Shown here: positions 7,599 through 16,956 of the stretch, piece after piece
Numbering within the stretch: position 1 is the first letter of the stretch
How the letters are laid out: each line of letters opens with the position of its first letter
Assembly: GCF_002088945.1 (NCBI RefSeq)
Contig: NZ_NCSU01000008.1
Coordinates: 62,001-126,000 of the forward strand
Direction of reading: 5' to 3'
Length of the DNA: 64,000 nt
Source of the DNA: Henriciella pelagia
GTDB lineage: Bacteria; Pseudomonadota; Alphaproteobacteria; Caulobacterales; Hyphomonadaceae
Position numbers and translations under genes: made by a program
The notes under the pieces: model-generated
The model's input: only the letters and a program-made list of their open reading frames with translations
Told to the model about the DNA's origin: nothing
Databases searched by the model: none

Positions 7599-8588
7599 AT
7601 GAAGATCGCGATCATTGGCGCGGGAATTGCCGGACTGGCGGCGGCCGACGAGCTGAGCCGTGCCGGCCATGACATTGTTCTCCATGACAAGGGGCGCGGC
7701 GCGGGTGGCCGGATGTCGACCCGCCGCGCACAGACGCCCTCCGGCAAGTGCCGATGGGATCATGGGGCGCAGTATTTCACGGTGCGAAGCGAAGCGTTCC
7801 GGACGCGTCTCAAGCCGCTGATGGATGCCGGGGCGATCGCACAATGGTCACCGCGCCTCGTGACCGCAGAGACTGCGGAGGGGCGCTGGACGTTCGCCGA
7901 GCGATCCCTTGAGGATGAGATGTTTGTAGGAACGCCTTCGATGAACGCGCTCATCAAGGCCATGGCCGAGACCCACAAGGTCCATTGGTCTTCGCGTGTG
8001 ATGGCAATCGAGACCGATGGGGCTGTGAAGACGCTGGTTCTTGAGGGGGGCGGGCGCGATGGCCCGTTCGATGCGGTGGTCTGCGCCATTCCGGCGGAAC
8101 AGGCGGCGAGCCTGCTGGAGCCGGTGAGCCCTCGCCTGGCAAGTGAGGCAAGCGGCGTCCGTTCGGCCCCCTGCTGGGCCGCGATGCTGGCGTTTGAGGG
8201 GGATGTGGGCGTTGACTGGGACGGTGCCAGTGTGAGGCAGGGACCTCTCGCCTGGGTCGCCCGCGACGGCTCCAAGCCGGGGCGCGGCAACGCTGAAACC
8301 TGGGTGCTGCATGCGACGCCCGAGTGGGCGACGGCCAGTCTTGATCTGGCACCGCAGGAGGCGGCAGACCTGCTGGCGCGCGCCTTCATCGAGCTAATTG
8401 GCGCGCCCTCGCCGGTGTATTCAGCTGCCCATCGCTGGCTGCTGGCCAAGGTGGAATCAGGCGTCGGCGAAGCCTTTGGGTGGGACGCCAACGCCTCCAT
8501 TGGTGCAGTAGGGGACTGGCGAATTGCGCCGCGCGTGGAGGCGGCATGGCAAAGTGGTCACAGTCTTGGCGAATTTCTCTCTCGTTGA
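7599..8588 (+). CDS. renalase-like NAD(P)/FAD-dependent oxidoreductase
   Basis: A 329-residue flavoprotein. The N-terminal dinucleotide-binding motif GAGIAGLAAADELSRAG and the GRGAGGRMSTRR segment are diagnostic of the renalase/amine-oxidase-like group. A C-terminal flavin-binding segment (IGAVGDWRIAPRVEAAWQSG) closes the fold. No signal peptide is seen, so it is cytoplasmic. Bacterial renalases oxidise dihydro-isomers of NAD(P)H, but the substrate here is inferred only from family. It is divergent from the DUF2256 gene. Confidence 0.88.
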   Translation: MKIAIIGAGIAGLAAADELSRAGHDIVLHDKGRGAGGRMSTRRAQTPSGKCRWDHGAQYFTVRSEAFRTRLKPLMDAGAIAQWSPRLVTAETAEGRWTFAERSLEDEMFVGTPSMNALIKAMAETHKVHWSSRVMAIETDGAVKTLVLEGGGRDGPFDAVVCAIPAEQAASLLEPVSPRLASEASGVRSAPCWAAMLAFEGDVGVDWDGASVRQGPLAWVARDGSKPGRGNAETWVLHATPEWATASLDLAPQEAADLLARAFIELIGAPSPVYSAAHRWLLAKVESGVGEAFGWDANASIGAVGDWRIAPRVEAAWQSGHSLGEFLSR

Positions 8589-8635
8589 GAGCAAAAAACT
8601 TGAAATAATTATCTCTCTGGTTTCCATTCGACACT

Positions 8636-10153
8636 ATGGGGTTGGGACGTGAAGACCGGTCGAACGTCGTTCGATTGAGGCCAGGCTTTGTGCCGGAGGC
8701 TGTGCCTGAACCCGAGGTGCCGCCTGGCACAGTTCGCGAAGCGCTGTCGCAGTCAATGATCCTGCCACCTTCGCTCAGCGCCGAAAAGCTGTTTACGCCT
8801 CTTCAAGCCATGATCGCGCTCTTCCTAGTGGTGGCCCTTCTGGCGGGCGCCATTTGGCAGGCCGATCTGACGCTGACGGCCTTCTGGGTGTTTGCCTATG
8901 CGGTATTCGCCATGGTCATCTTCTGGCGGTTTATCCTCACCCTCATGGGGGTTTGGCTGCGGTTTTCGCGCAAAGCGACCCTGCCAGATGCATTGCGAGA
9001 TGACTTGCCTGTCTATTCGGTGCTGGTCGCGCTGCGCCATGAAGCCGCCATGGTCGATCAGCTTGCGCGCAACCTGTCAGCGCTCGACTGGCCCCGGCAC
9101 AAGCTCGACATCATCCTTCTGGTCGAGGCCGACGACCATGACACGAGAGAAGCAGCGCTTCGGTCTGCGCTGCCGGATGGCGCACGCGTGCTGACGGTAC
9201 CCGCAGGCGATCCGATGACCAAGCCGCGTGCGCTGAACTATGGGCTGGCCTTCGCGACGGGCGAGTTTGTCACGATCTATGATGCCGAAGACCGGCCGGA
9301 CCCGGGGCAGCTGAAAGACGCGCTGCGGGCTTTCGACCGGCATGGGCCGCAGGCGATCTGCGCGCAGGCGCCGCTGGTATCGACCAATCCGTCGGCCGGG
9401 TTCCTCGCGGCTCACTGGGCACTGGAATATGCCGTCCAGTTCGGCCTTTTCGTTCCGGCGGTCGCGAAGATCTGGCACCCGGTCATGCTGGGCGGGACGA
9501 GCAATCATTTTCGCCGCAGGGACCTGATCGCCATGGGGGCGTGGGATGCGTGGAATGTCACGGAGGATGCCGATCTTGGCCTGCGCATCGCCCGGATGGG
9601 TGGCCGGACAGCATTCATCCATAGCCCGACCCATGAGCAGGGGCCAACCCGGTTCCCGGCCTGGCTTGGCCAGCGCAGCCGCTGGATCAAGGGGTTCATG
9701 CAGACCCTGATCGTCGTGATGCGCAATCCGGTGCGGCTCATGTCCGAGCTTGGCCTCCTGCGCTGGATTACGCTCAACCTCATGCTGGGTGGAGCGCTGC
9801 TCAGCGCCCTGCTTCATGGGCCGATGACGCTGATTGTCGTGCTGGGGCTTGTCGTTCCGGAACTAAGCCCCGACCCATACAGCCTCGGCCTGTTCGGAAC
9901 GGGGTATGTCTGCGCGCTGCTTGCGGACCTGGCGGCGCCGGGGCGCTGGTCCGTTTCGCGCTTCATGGCGCTCGTGACACGGCCACTTTACTGGCCGCTC
10001 CATACGCTGGCTGCAGTCAGGGCGGTCTTCGGGCTTGCGGTCCGTCCGTCATTCTGGGCAAAGACACCGCATCAGCCTGAACCCCTGGAGCACGTGTCTG
10101 CATGGCCGCCTGGATCTTCCCTGTCCTCGCCATCCTCCTGTTCGGAGCGCTGA
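8636..10153 (+). CDS. glycosyltransferase family 2, cellulose-synthase-like
   Basis: Inner-membrane processive glycosyltransferase of 505 residues. Two membrane segments (about 60-100) precede a GT-A domain with the D,D,D,QxxRW set: VEADDHD, YDAEDRPD, TEDADLG and QRSRW. Three or more membrane segments follow. Such enzymes polymerise sugars while exporting the chain; the polymer is unknown. The N-terminal ~50 residues are cytoplasmic and proline-rich. No clear Shine-Dalgarno precedes 8636, so the start is tentative. The 3' end overlaps the next gene by 52 nt in another frame. Confidence 0.88.
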   Translation: MGLGREDRSNVVRLRPGFVPEAVPEPEVPPGTVREALSQSMILPPSLSAEKLFTPLQAMIALFLVVALLAGAIWQADLTLTAFWVFAYAVFAMVIFWRFILTLMGVWLRFSRKATLPDALRDDLPVYSVLVALRHEAAMVDQLARNLSALDWPRHKLDIILLVEADDHDTREAALRSALPDGARVLTVPAGDPMTKPRALNYGLAFATGEFVTIYDAEDRPDPGQLKDALRAFDRHGPQAICAQAPLVSTNPSAGFLAAHWALEYAVQFGLFVPAVAKIWHPVMLGGTSNHFRRRDLIAMGAWDAWNVTEDADLGLRIARMGGRTAFIHSPTHEQGPTRFPAWLGQRSRWIKGFMQTLIVVMRNPVRLMSELGLLRWITLNLMLGGALLSALLHGPMTLIVVLGLVVPELSPDPYSLGLFGTGYVCALLADLAAPGRWSVSRFMALVTRPLYWPLHTLAAVRAVFGLAVRPSFWAKTPHQPEPLEHVSAWPPGSSLSSPSSCSER

Positions 10154-10338
10154 TTGTCCTGGCAAACACCAAGCTGGGCAAGCGCGAACGCAAGGATGGC
10201 CGGCCGCACCAGCTGCCCTGGGGGCTGATCATGGTGTTCTGCGTACTCGGCATCTTCATTGCGGTTGTGCACCTGTTCAATGTGGCAGGCTTCGAGACCG
10301 GTCCGGAGCACAGTTTCTTCGGTCGTTTCGGCCGCTGA
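10102..10338 (+). CDS. small two-TM membrane protein
   Basis: A 78-residue protein with two hydrophobic segments (about residues 3-22 and 40-62) joined by a basic loop (KLGKRERKDGRPHQ). It starts inside the 3' end of the glycosyltransferase gene, so the two are likely co-transcribed and coupled, and it may be an accessory subunit of that enzyme. The family is not recognised; the evidence is hydrophobic pattern, charge distribution and the tight overlap. Confidence 0.65.
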   Translation: MAAWIFPVLAILLFGALIVLANTKLGKRERKDGRPHQLPWGLIMVFCVLGIFIAVVHLFNVAGFETGPEHSFFGRFGR

Positions 10339-10479
10339 GGCCGACTTGGTGAAAACTGGCTATACTGATGTGCCTTTTGCGCTGTGATATGACGCAAAGT
10401 TAGGCTTGGCCGCAGCGATCCCTGCGCGCTAGTGTGCTATCACAAGCCGACAAAAGCAGGCCCGGAGGAGACTGAAACA

Positions 10480-11694
10480 ATGCCTTATGACGCACCGTCC
10501 GATCTCGAAACCTTCCGTCAGGAAGTTCGTGACTGGCTCGAAGAAAATTGCCCGCAATCCATGCGCACGCCGCAACCTGAGGACGAAGTTGTCTGGGGCG
10601 GGCGCCGCGAGAAATTCAAGAATCCGGACTCAAAGGTCTGGCTTGAGCGCATGGCAGAGCGCGGCTGGACCGCGCCGCACTGGCCCAAGGAATATGGCGG
10701 CGGCGGGCTCGACCGCGAACAGGTGAAGGTGCTGAACCAGGAAATGTCGCGGATCAATGCGCGCATCCCGCTGCACTCCTTCGGCCTCTGGATGTTCGGT
10801 CCGGCGCTTCTGGAGTTTGGCAATGAAGAGCAGAAGAAACGTTTCATCCCGGACATCATCCATGGCCGCACGCGCTGGTGCCAGGGCTATTCGGAGCCGG
10901 GCGCAGGGTCTGACCTTGCCGGCCTGCAGACCAAGTGTGAGGACAAGGGGGATCATTACCTGATCAACGGCCAGAAGGTGTGGACGTCCTATGCCGACCA
11001 GGCCGACTGGATCTTCTGCCTGGTGCGCACCGACAATACGGTCAAGCATGAAGGTATCAGTTTCATCCTGTTCGACATGGCGAGCGAAGGTGTCGAGACG
11101 CGGCCGATCAAGCTGATCTCAGGCTCGTCGCCGTTCTGTGAGACCTTCTTCAATGACGTGAAAGTGCCGAAGGACCAGCTCGTTGGCGAGGTGAATGGCG
11201 GCTGGAAAATTGCCAAGCGTCTGCTGCAATTCGAACGCTCGTCCATTTCCGCCAGCGGTTTCGGTTCGGCGCGCGGCTCCGGCATGCTGGAGCTCGAGGA
11301 ATATGCCAAGATCCATGTCGGGACCGATAGCGACGGCAAGCTGCTCGATGGTGACCTGCGCGGTCGCATCGCGGACCACCAGATGTACACTAAAGCGTTC
11401 GGCCTGACGGTGCGCCGCAGCCAGGAGCAGGCGAAAGCCGGCCAGGAAGTCGGTCACACGGCCTCGATCATCAAATACGCCGCGGCGAAGATGAACCAGG
11501 ACAAGCATGAGCTGATGATTGAAGCGCTCGGCACGGAAGGCCTCGGCTGGGAAGGCGAAGGCTTTGACAAGGGGGCCAAGATGGTCACGCGTGGCTGGCT
11601 GCGCTCCAAAGGCAACTCGATTGAGGGTGGCACGAGCGAGATCAACCTCAACGTGGTCGCCAAGCGCGTGCTCGGCCTGCGCGATCACCAGTAG
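10480..11694 (+). CDS. acyl-CoA dehydrogenase (large subunit type)
   Basis: FAD-dependent acyl-CoA dehydrogenase of 404 residues acting in beta-oxidation-like catabolism. It has the flavin-binding WCQGYSEPGAGSDLAG segment, VWTSYADQADW, and a C-terminal IEGGTSEINLNVVAKRVLG motif. The ATG at 10480 is used because GGAGGAGA lies upstream; the frame extends to 10432 without such a site. A second dehydrogenase gene follows 65 bp downstream on the same strand, which suggests a heteromeric enzyme as known for several steroid and branched-substrate dehydrogenases. Confidence 0.93.
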   Translation: MPYDAPSDLETFRQEVRDWLEENCPQSMRTPQPEDEVVWGGRREKFKNPDSKVWLERMAERGWTAPHWPKEYGGGGLDREQVKVLNQEMSRINARIPLHSFGLWMFGPALLEFGNEEQKKRFIPDIIHGRTRWCQGYSEPGAGSDLAGLQTKCEDKGDHYLINGQKVWTSYADQADWIFCLVRTDNTVKHEGISFILFDMASEGVETRPIKLISGSSPFCETFFNDVKVPKDQLVGEVNGGWKIAKRLLQFERSSISASGFGSARGSGMLELEEYAKIHVGTDSDGKLLDGDLRGRIADHQMYTKAFGLTVRRSQEQAKAGQEVGHTASIIKYAAAKMNQDKHELMIEALGTEGLGWEGEGFDKGAKMVTRGWLRSKGNSIEGGTSEINLNVVAKRVLGLRDHQ

Positions 11695-11759
11695 TCGTCA
11701 ACAAGAATATGAACGGCCGCGCCTGGGTGCGCAGGCCTTGTAAAGAGTAGGAAACGAAG

Positions 11760-12896
11760 ATGAGTTTTGTCCTGACTGAAGACCAGGAGATGCTGCGGGA
11801 TACCGCCATCAATTTCACGCGTGATGAGCTGCCGGTGAAACACCTGCGCGGCCTTCGCGACAGCGGCAAGAACGGGGTCGACCCGGAAGGCCGCCAGAAG
11901 CTTGCCGAGCTTGGCTTTTTCGGAGTGCTGATCCCGGAAGAGTATGACGGTGTCGGCATGGGCATGGTCGCACTTGGCCAGGTGATGGAAGCGCAGGGCC
12001 GCACGCTGGCCTCCACGCCGCTTCTGCAGACTGCCTGCATCGGCGCATCGGCCATCCTGCTGGGCGGCTCTGAAGCCCAGAAGCAGGAATGGTTGCCAAA
12101 GATCGCGTCAGGCGAAGTCACCACCGCGCTCGCGCTCGACGAGGGCAGCCACCACAATCCGGCCGGCGTTGCGACGGAAGCCGAACGCGATGGCCAGGGC
12201 TATACGCTGAACGGTGCGAAGAAGTATGTGCAGGACGGTCATCACGCTGATGTCTTCATCGTCGTCGCACGCACGTTCGGCGAGGCTGGCGACAAGCATG
12301 GCCTGACGCTCTTCCTCGTCCCGCGCGATGCCAATGGCGTCAGCGTCCAGACACTGAACACGGTCGACAGCCATGGTGCCGCACACCTGACGCTGGAAGA
12401 CGTTCACGTGCCGGAAAGCCATGTGCTCGGCGCGCCCGACAAGGGCATGGACATTCTCGAACCCGTGCTCGACCGGGGCCGGATCGCGCTCGCCGCCGAA
12501 ATGCTCGGCTCCTCGCGCGCGGCTTTCGAGATGACGCATGAATACCTTCAGACGCGCAAGCAGTTCGGCCAGCTGATCGGCTCCTTCCAGGCCCTGCAGC
12601 ACCGCGCGGCGAAGATGTTCACCGATCTGGAGCTGACCACGTCCTGCGTTTCTGCCGCCCTTTCGGCGGTCGATGAGCAGCGTAATGACATTGCTGAACT
12701 GGCCAGCCTTGCCAAGGCAATGGCGGGTGAGACGGTGCACCTTGTCTCGAATGATACGGTGCAGCTGCACGGCGGTATTGGCATGACGGACGAGCATGAA
12801 GCCGGCTTCTACATGAAGCGGGCTCGCGTTCAGGAAGCCCTGCTCGGTTCGGCGAGCTTCCACCGCGACCGGTTTGCGCAGATCAATGGCTACTAG
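11760..12896 (+). CDS. acyl-CoA dehydrogenase (partner subunit type)
   Basis: A second acyl-CoA dehydrogenase of 378 residues. The N-terminal helical domain, a middle domain with unusual flavin-loop sequence (ALALDEGSHHN in place of the usual SEPxAGSD), and the C-terminal RKQFGQLIGSFQALQHRAA and VQLHGGIGMTDEHEAG motifs are visible. The weakened flavin loop fits the non-canonical subunit of heteromeric pairs. It follows the first gene after 65 bp with its own Shine-Dalgarno (AGGAAACGAAG). A hairpin terminator closes the operon. Confidence 0.92.
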   Translation: MSFVLTEDQEMLRDTAINFTRDELPVKHLRGLRDSGKNGVDPEGRQKLAELGFFGVLIPEEYDGVGMGMVALGQVMEAQGRTLASTPLLQTACIGASAILLGGSEAQKQEWLPKIASGEVTTALALDEGSHHNPAGVATEAERDGQGYTLNGAKKYVQDGHHADVFIVVARTFGEAGDKHGLTLFLVPRDANGVSVQTLNTVDSHGAAHLTLEDVHVPESHVLGAPDKGMDILEPVLDRGRIALAAEMLGSSRAAFEMTHEYLQTRKQFGQLIGSFQALQHRAAKMFTDLELTTSCVSAALSAVDEQRNDIAELASLAKAMAGETVHLVSNDTVQLHGGIGMTDEHEAGFYMKRARVQEALLGSASFHRDRFAQINGY

Positions 12897-12924
12897 GTAA
12901 CGGCAGCCTGTCAGAAACGGAAAA

Positions 12925-12952
12925 GGCCGGAACTTCGAGGGAAGCTCCGGCC
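12925..12952 (+). terminator. terminator after the acyl-CoA dehydrogenase pair
   Basis: Hairpin with stem GGCCGGA / TCCGGCC extended by CTTC / GAAG after one mismatch, loop GAGG. It is followed by the pyrimidine-rich CTCCTCTT. The rest of the gap to 13145 has no convincing gene and probably holds the promoter of the next gene. Confidence 0.6.
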
Positions 12953-13145
12953 ACTCCTCTTCGCTCACATAAATGGTCCGGATATGCGAGCGTCGAAGAA
13001 ACTAGAACAAGCACAACAGATGCCGCCGCATTTGGTTCCGCAATTCGGGAAAAATTCTGCATCAGCGTGAGAGGCAGGCTTCAGTGACATTGCCCCGGCG
13101 GGGGCGGGCCTTATGTTGAGCCCTGTTCGCTGATGAGGGCTTTTC

Positions 13146-14735
13146 ATGTACCGCTTCCTGCCATTGCTTCTGATCCTTGTGCTGACGGCAGTTCTGGCCG
13201 GTCTTACCAAGGTCAGCGTGTGGTACTGGATCGGGGTTGCCGTCTTCGGCGCGCTGTCCTTGCTGGGCTTGTATGACCTTCTGCAGACGCGTCATTCGCT
13301 GTGGCGCAATTACCCGATCCTGGCGCGCATCCGCTGGATTGCTGAGGAAATGCGCCCGTTTTTCCGCTCTTACATCGTCGAGAGCGACACTGAAGGCCGC
13401 CCGTTCAATCACGAACAGCGCTCCATGGTGTACCGGCGGGCGAAGAATGTCTCTTCGGTTGAGCCCTTTGGCAGCCAGCTCGAGATCGGTCGGCCGCCCT
13501 ATGAGTGGCTGTCGCACTCGATTGCCGCCAGGCACAATGAGGATGTGGATCCGCGTGTCATGGTCGGCGCGAACGGGACGGCAAAGCCTTATTCTGCGAG
13601 CGTGTTCAACATCTCTGCCATGAGCTTCGGCTCACTCGGGGCGCATGCCATCGAGGCGCTCAATCGCGGTGCGGCCAAGGGCGGCTTCTATCATGATACG
13701 GGTGAGGGCGGGGTTTCGCGCTATCACAAGGCGGGTGGCGGCGATCTCGTCTGGGAACTGGGCTCAGGCTATTTCGGATGCCGGGCCAGCGATGGTAGCT
13801 TTGATGCCGAGCGTTTCCGCGATGTGGCCGCCGATGATCAGGTCAAGATGATCGAGATCAAGCTCAGCCAGGGGGCGAAGCCCGGCCATGGCGGCGTATT
13901 GCCAGGCACGAAGGTCACCGAAGAGATTGCAGAAGCGCGCGGAATTCCGGTTGGCCAGACCTGTTTCTCGCCGCCTGCGCACACCGCCTTCTCGACGCCA
14001 GTTGGCATGATGGAATGGGTGGCGGAGCTGCGTGAGATGTCAGGCGGCAAGCCTGTTGGCATGAAGCTCTGTGTTGGCAATCGCTGGGAAGTCCTGGCGA
14101 TCTGCAAGGCGATCCTGAAGACGGGCATCAAGCCGGACTTTATTGTCGTTGATGGCGGCGAGGGCGGCACGGGCGCTGCGCCCGCCGAGTTCATGGATCA
14201 TGTTGGTGCCCCGCTACGCCAGGGACTTGTCCTTGTGCGCAATGCGCTGGTGGGATGCGGCCTCAAGGACGAGGTGCGGATTGCGGCCAGCGGCAAGCAG
14301 ATCTCCGCTTTCAACATCGCGGCCTCAATGGCGCTCGGTGCAGACTGGGTCAATACGGCTCGCGGGTTCATGTTCTCGCTGGGCTGTATCCAGTCGCTCA
14401 ACTGCCACACCAATACCTGCCCGACGGGGATCGCCACGACGGACAAGTTCCGCCAGCGCGGACTGGTCGTGCCGGACAAGGCCGAGCGGGTCGCAAACTT
14501 TCACCGCAACACCGTGAAAGCGCTGATGGAGGTGGTCGGCGCAGCCGGCTGCAGTCATCCCAATGAGCTGACGCCGCGCCACATCATGCACCGGGTGACC
14601 GAAGATATCGCGGCGCCGGGGCACCGGGCCTACCAGCTGCTGGAACCCGGCAGCCTGCTTGCTGATCCCGGCGCAACACACCTCGCGCGCGAATGGGACC
14701 TGGCACAGGCAGACAGCTTCGAGGCGGTGCGGTAG
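13146..14735 (+). CDS. FMN-binding glutamate synthase family protein
   Basis: A 529-residue protein with two N-terminal hydrophobic segments (about residues 3-20 and 25-45), then a GltB-like FMN/TIM-barrel domain. Motifs include SAMSFGSLG, GEGGVSRYHKAGGGDLVWELG, DGGEGGTGAAP, and the iron-sulfur-type Cys cluster CIQSLNCHTNTCPTGI. Stand-alone GltB-like proteins of this kind lack the glutaminase domain, and their substrate is not established; the N-terminal segments suggest membrane association. It is followed by a repeat element, not by a partner gene. Confidence 0.9.
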   Translation: MYRFLPLLLILVLTAVLAGLTKVSVWYWIGVAVFGALSLLGLYDLLQTRHSLWRNYPILARIRWIAEEMRPFFRSYIVESDTEGRPFNHEQRSMVYRRAKNVSSVEPFGSQLEIGRPPYEWLSHSIAARHNEDVDPRVMVGANGTAKPYSASVFNISAMSFGSLGAHAIEALNRGAAKGGFYHDTGEGGVSRYHKAGGGDLVWELGSGYFGCRASDGSFDAERFRDVAADDQVKMIEIKLSQGAKPGHGGVLPGTKVTEEIAEARGIPVGQTCFSPPAHTAFSTPVGMMEWVAELREMSGGKPVGMKLCVGNRWEVLAICKAILKTGIKPDFIVVDGGEGGTGAAPAEFMDHVGAPLRQGLVLVRNALVGCGLKDEVRIAASGKQISAFNIAASMALGADWVNTARGFMFSLGCIQSLNCHTNTCPTGIATTDKFRQRGLVVPDKAERVANFHRNTVKALMEVVGAAGCSHPNELTPRHIMHRVTEDIAAPGHRAYQLLEPGSLLADPGATHLAREWDLAQADSFEAVR

Positions 14736-14750
14736 GCCCCCTCCGCCTGC

Positions 14751-14850
14751 CGGCACCTCCCCCGTGAACGGGGGAGGAAGGCGATACGCTAATGGGGGGC
14801 TGTCTTCCCCCGTGTGCGGGGGAAGTGGCCGCGAAGCGGTCGAAGGAGGC
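14751..14850. repeat. GC-hairpin intergenic repeat
   Basis: Two related hairpins: CCTCCCCC GTGAAC GGGGGAGG (14756-14777) and CTTCCCCC GTGTGC GGGGGAAG (14804-14825), each with an 8-bp stem and 6-nt loop. The second is followed by GTGGCCGCGAAGCGGTCG, a small stem-loop of its own. Similar motifs recur between genes in many alphaproteobacterial genomes. It lies between convergent genes and may also stop transcription. Confidence 0.75.
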
Positions 14851-16853
14851 TAGTTCGTCGCGGCGCTATCGAAGGCAATGCCGAGGTCGCGGTAGAAGGC
14901 GATGCGGCGCTGGGCCATGGGGGAGAGGGTGATGAGAGAGCCGGCGCCGGCGAGCGGCTGTGGCTCAAGCCCCTCATGGGCGAGCACCATCATGTCATGC
15001 CAGAGCGCTGCCGGCAGGCCGCCACCCGTTACCTTGGCCATCGGGCTGTCATCATCATTGCCGACCCAGACGGCCCCCACGCGCACGGCAGAGAAACCGG
15101 CAAACCAGGCATCGCGGGAGTCCTGGCTGGTGCCGGTCTTTCCCGCAAGCTGCCAGCCCTTCATGGCTGCACGGCGGCCGGTTCCATCGGTGATGACACG
15201 CTCCATCATGGCGACCATGGTCTCTGCGTCGCGCCGGTCATAGACCCGTTTCTTGTCATATTCCGGGCGCTCATAGAGGATATCGCCGCGCGAATTGGAG
15301 ATGCGTTCGACGAGATAGGGGTCCATGCGCGTCCCGCCTGTCATGAAGACGCCATAGGCGCGGGCAAGGTCGGAAAGGGTGACTTCCTGGCTGCCGAGCG
15401 CAATGGAGGGCAGGGGCTGGAAATCACCGGACATGCCGAAATTTTTCACGAGCGAAATAATGGCTTCCTCGCTGACCTCCTGGCCGAGTTCGGCTGCGAC
15501 CGTATTGATCGAATCCTTCAGGGCTTCGGTCAGCGTCATCGGGCCTGAAAAGGTGCGCGAATAGTTTTCCGGCGACCAGCCATCAATGGTGATCGCTTCA
15601 TCGCGGCGCACATCATAGGGGGTGAGCCCCTGCTTGATGGCGGTTGCGAACACGAATGGTTTGAAGGCCGAGCCCGGCTGGCGCTTTGCCTGCGTGGCGC
15701 GGTTGAACTGGTTCTTGCTGTAGTCGACACCGCCATACATGGCGAGGATACGCCCGTCGCCGTCGAGGACGATGCCCGCCGCCTGGCTCGCTTTCAGGGC
15801 GGTGCCGTCTTCGCTCATGCGCTTGGTGAAGGCTTCGTCGATGCTGGCCTGCAGGTCTGCGTCTATGGTCAGCTGGACAATGAGATCGCCCGGCAGGGTC
15901 GGCAGGATTTCGTCGATCCGCTCTGTTGCTGCGTCGAGGGCATAGCCAAATTGCGGATCGCGTTCGGGCGGCTCGGCGAGAGAAACTTCCTGCGCCTTGG
16001 CAGCGTCAGCCTCAGCGGTGGTGATAAAACCGGCCTCGACCATTTCTCGCAGGACATAGGTCTGGCGGGCCTTGGCGTCGGTCATGTTGTTGGTCAGCGC
16101 GAGGCGGGACGGGGCCTGCGGCAGGGTGGCCAGCAGCGAGGCTTCGGCGAGGGTCAGCTCTTCCGGATTCTTGCCGAAATAGAAGCGCGACGCCGCGCCA
16201 AGGCCGTAGAAGCCCGACCCGAAATAGACCCGGTTCAGATAGAGTTCGAGGATGTCTTCCTTGCTCAGGCGTTGCTCGAGCTGGCGGGCGAGGCGGACTT
16301 CCTGCGCCTTGCGTTTTAACGTCTGCTCCGGCGTGAGGACGAGGTTCTTGATCAGCTGCTGGGTGATGGTCGATGCGCCCGACACGGTTTCACCGGAGGT
16401 GACATTGGCCCAGACAGCCCGAAGGATCGCCTGGGTGTCCGCGCCGTCATGCTCGTAGAAGCGCTTGTCCTCGGCAGCAATGAAGGCCTGCGGGACGTGG
16501 GCCGGCAGGTCTTCCAGATTGATCGCGCGGCCATAACGCGGCCCGCGGATCGCGATTGTGTCGCCTTCGGAATCGATGAACTCGATCGCCTGCTCGCGGC
16601 CCTTGGCCCAGAGCTGTTCATTTGAGGGCAGGCTCGGCATGCCGCGATAAAGGCTCTGCCAGTAGAGCCAGCCGACCAGCAGCGCGATGAGGAACAGCGA
16701 TGCAAGGACGATCAGCCCCCATTTCAGGATTGGCCGGCCTGGCAGGGTCCTCTGAAACCAGTTTTCCTTGCTGCCACGCCCATCATAGGTTGGCGGGCGG
16801 TCATTCATCGAACGGTTGGGAGACTGATCCGACAATGGTGTCCTTTCCGGCAA
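14850..16853 (-). CDS. penicillin-binding protein 1A (PBP1A family)
   Basis: Bifunctional class A peptidoglycan synthase of 667 residues at the inner membrane. A short cytoplasmic tail is followed by a membrane segment (about residues 44-66), a transglycosylase domain (EDKRFYEHDGAD with catalytic Glu, then GASTITQQL) and a transpeptidase domain with SAFK nucleophile motif, SIN and KTGTS. It polymerises and crosslinks murein. The frame runs uninterrupted and the length is slightly short for the family. The gene stands alone. The ATG at 16853 is the upstream-most start; a later Met at residue 16 is possible. Confidence 0.95.
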   Translation of the reverse strand: MPERTPLSDQSPNRSMNDRPPTYDGRGSKENWFQRTLPGRPILKWGLIVLASLFLIALLVGWLYWQSLYRGMPSLPSNEQLWAKGREQAIEFIDSEGDTIAIRGPRYGRAINLEDLPAHVPQAFIAAEDKRFYEHDGADTQAILRAVWANVTSGETVSGASTITQQLIKNLVLTPEQTLKRKAQEVRLARQLEQRLSKEDILELYLNRVYFGSGFYGLGAASRFYFGKNPEELTLAEASLLATLPQAPSRLALTNNMTDAKARQTYVLREMVEAGFITTAEADAAKAQEVSLAEPPERDPQFGYALDAATERIDEILPTLPGDLIVQLTIDADLQASIDEAFTKRMSEDGTALKASQAAGIVLDGDGRILAMYGGVDYSKNQFNRATQAKRQPGSAFKPFVFATAIKQGLTPYDVRRDEAITIDGWSPENYSRTFSGPMTLTEALKDSINTVAAELGQEVSEEAIISLVKNFGMSGDFQPLPSIALGSQEVTLSDLARAYGVFMTGGTRMDPYLVERISNSRGDILYERPEYDKKRVYDRRDAETMVAMMERVITDGTGRRAAMKGWQLAGKTGTSQDSRDAWFAGFSAVRVGAVWVGNDDDSPMAKVTGGGLPAALWHDMMVLAHEGLEPQPLAGAGSLITLSPMAQRRIAFYRDLGIAFDSAATN

Positions 16854-16956
16854 AGGGATCTCTGATTACGCAATCCGCGCGCTATCGCCCTTAAATGAGG
16901 CATCGTGAAGGCGAGATGAAGCAGGTAACGCGCACGGGGCCTGAAGTGTTGCCCTG

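Noticed and set aside
12965-13210. A Cys-rich short minus-strand frame in the gap before the GltB-like gene
   Set aside because: No ribosome site, runs into the start of the next gene, and the Cys arrangement matches no zinc or iron-sulfur motif I recognise.
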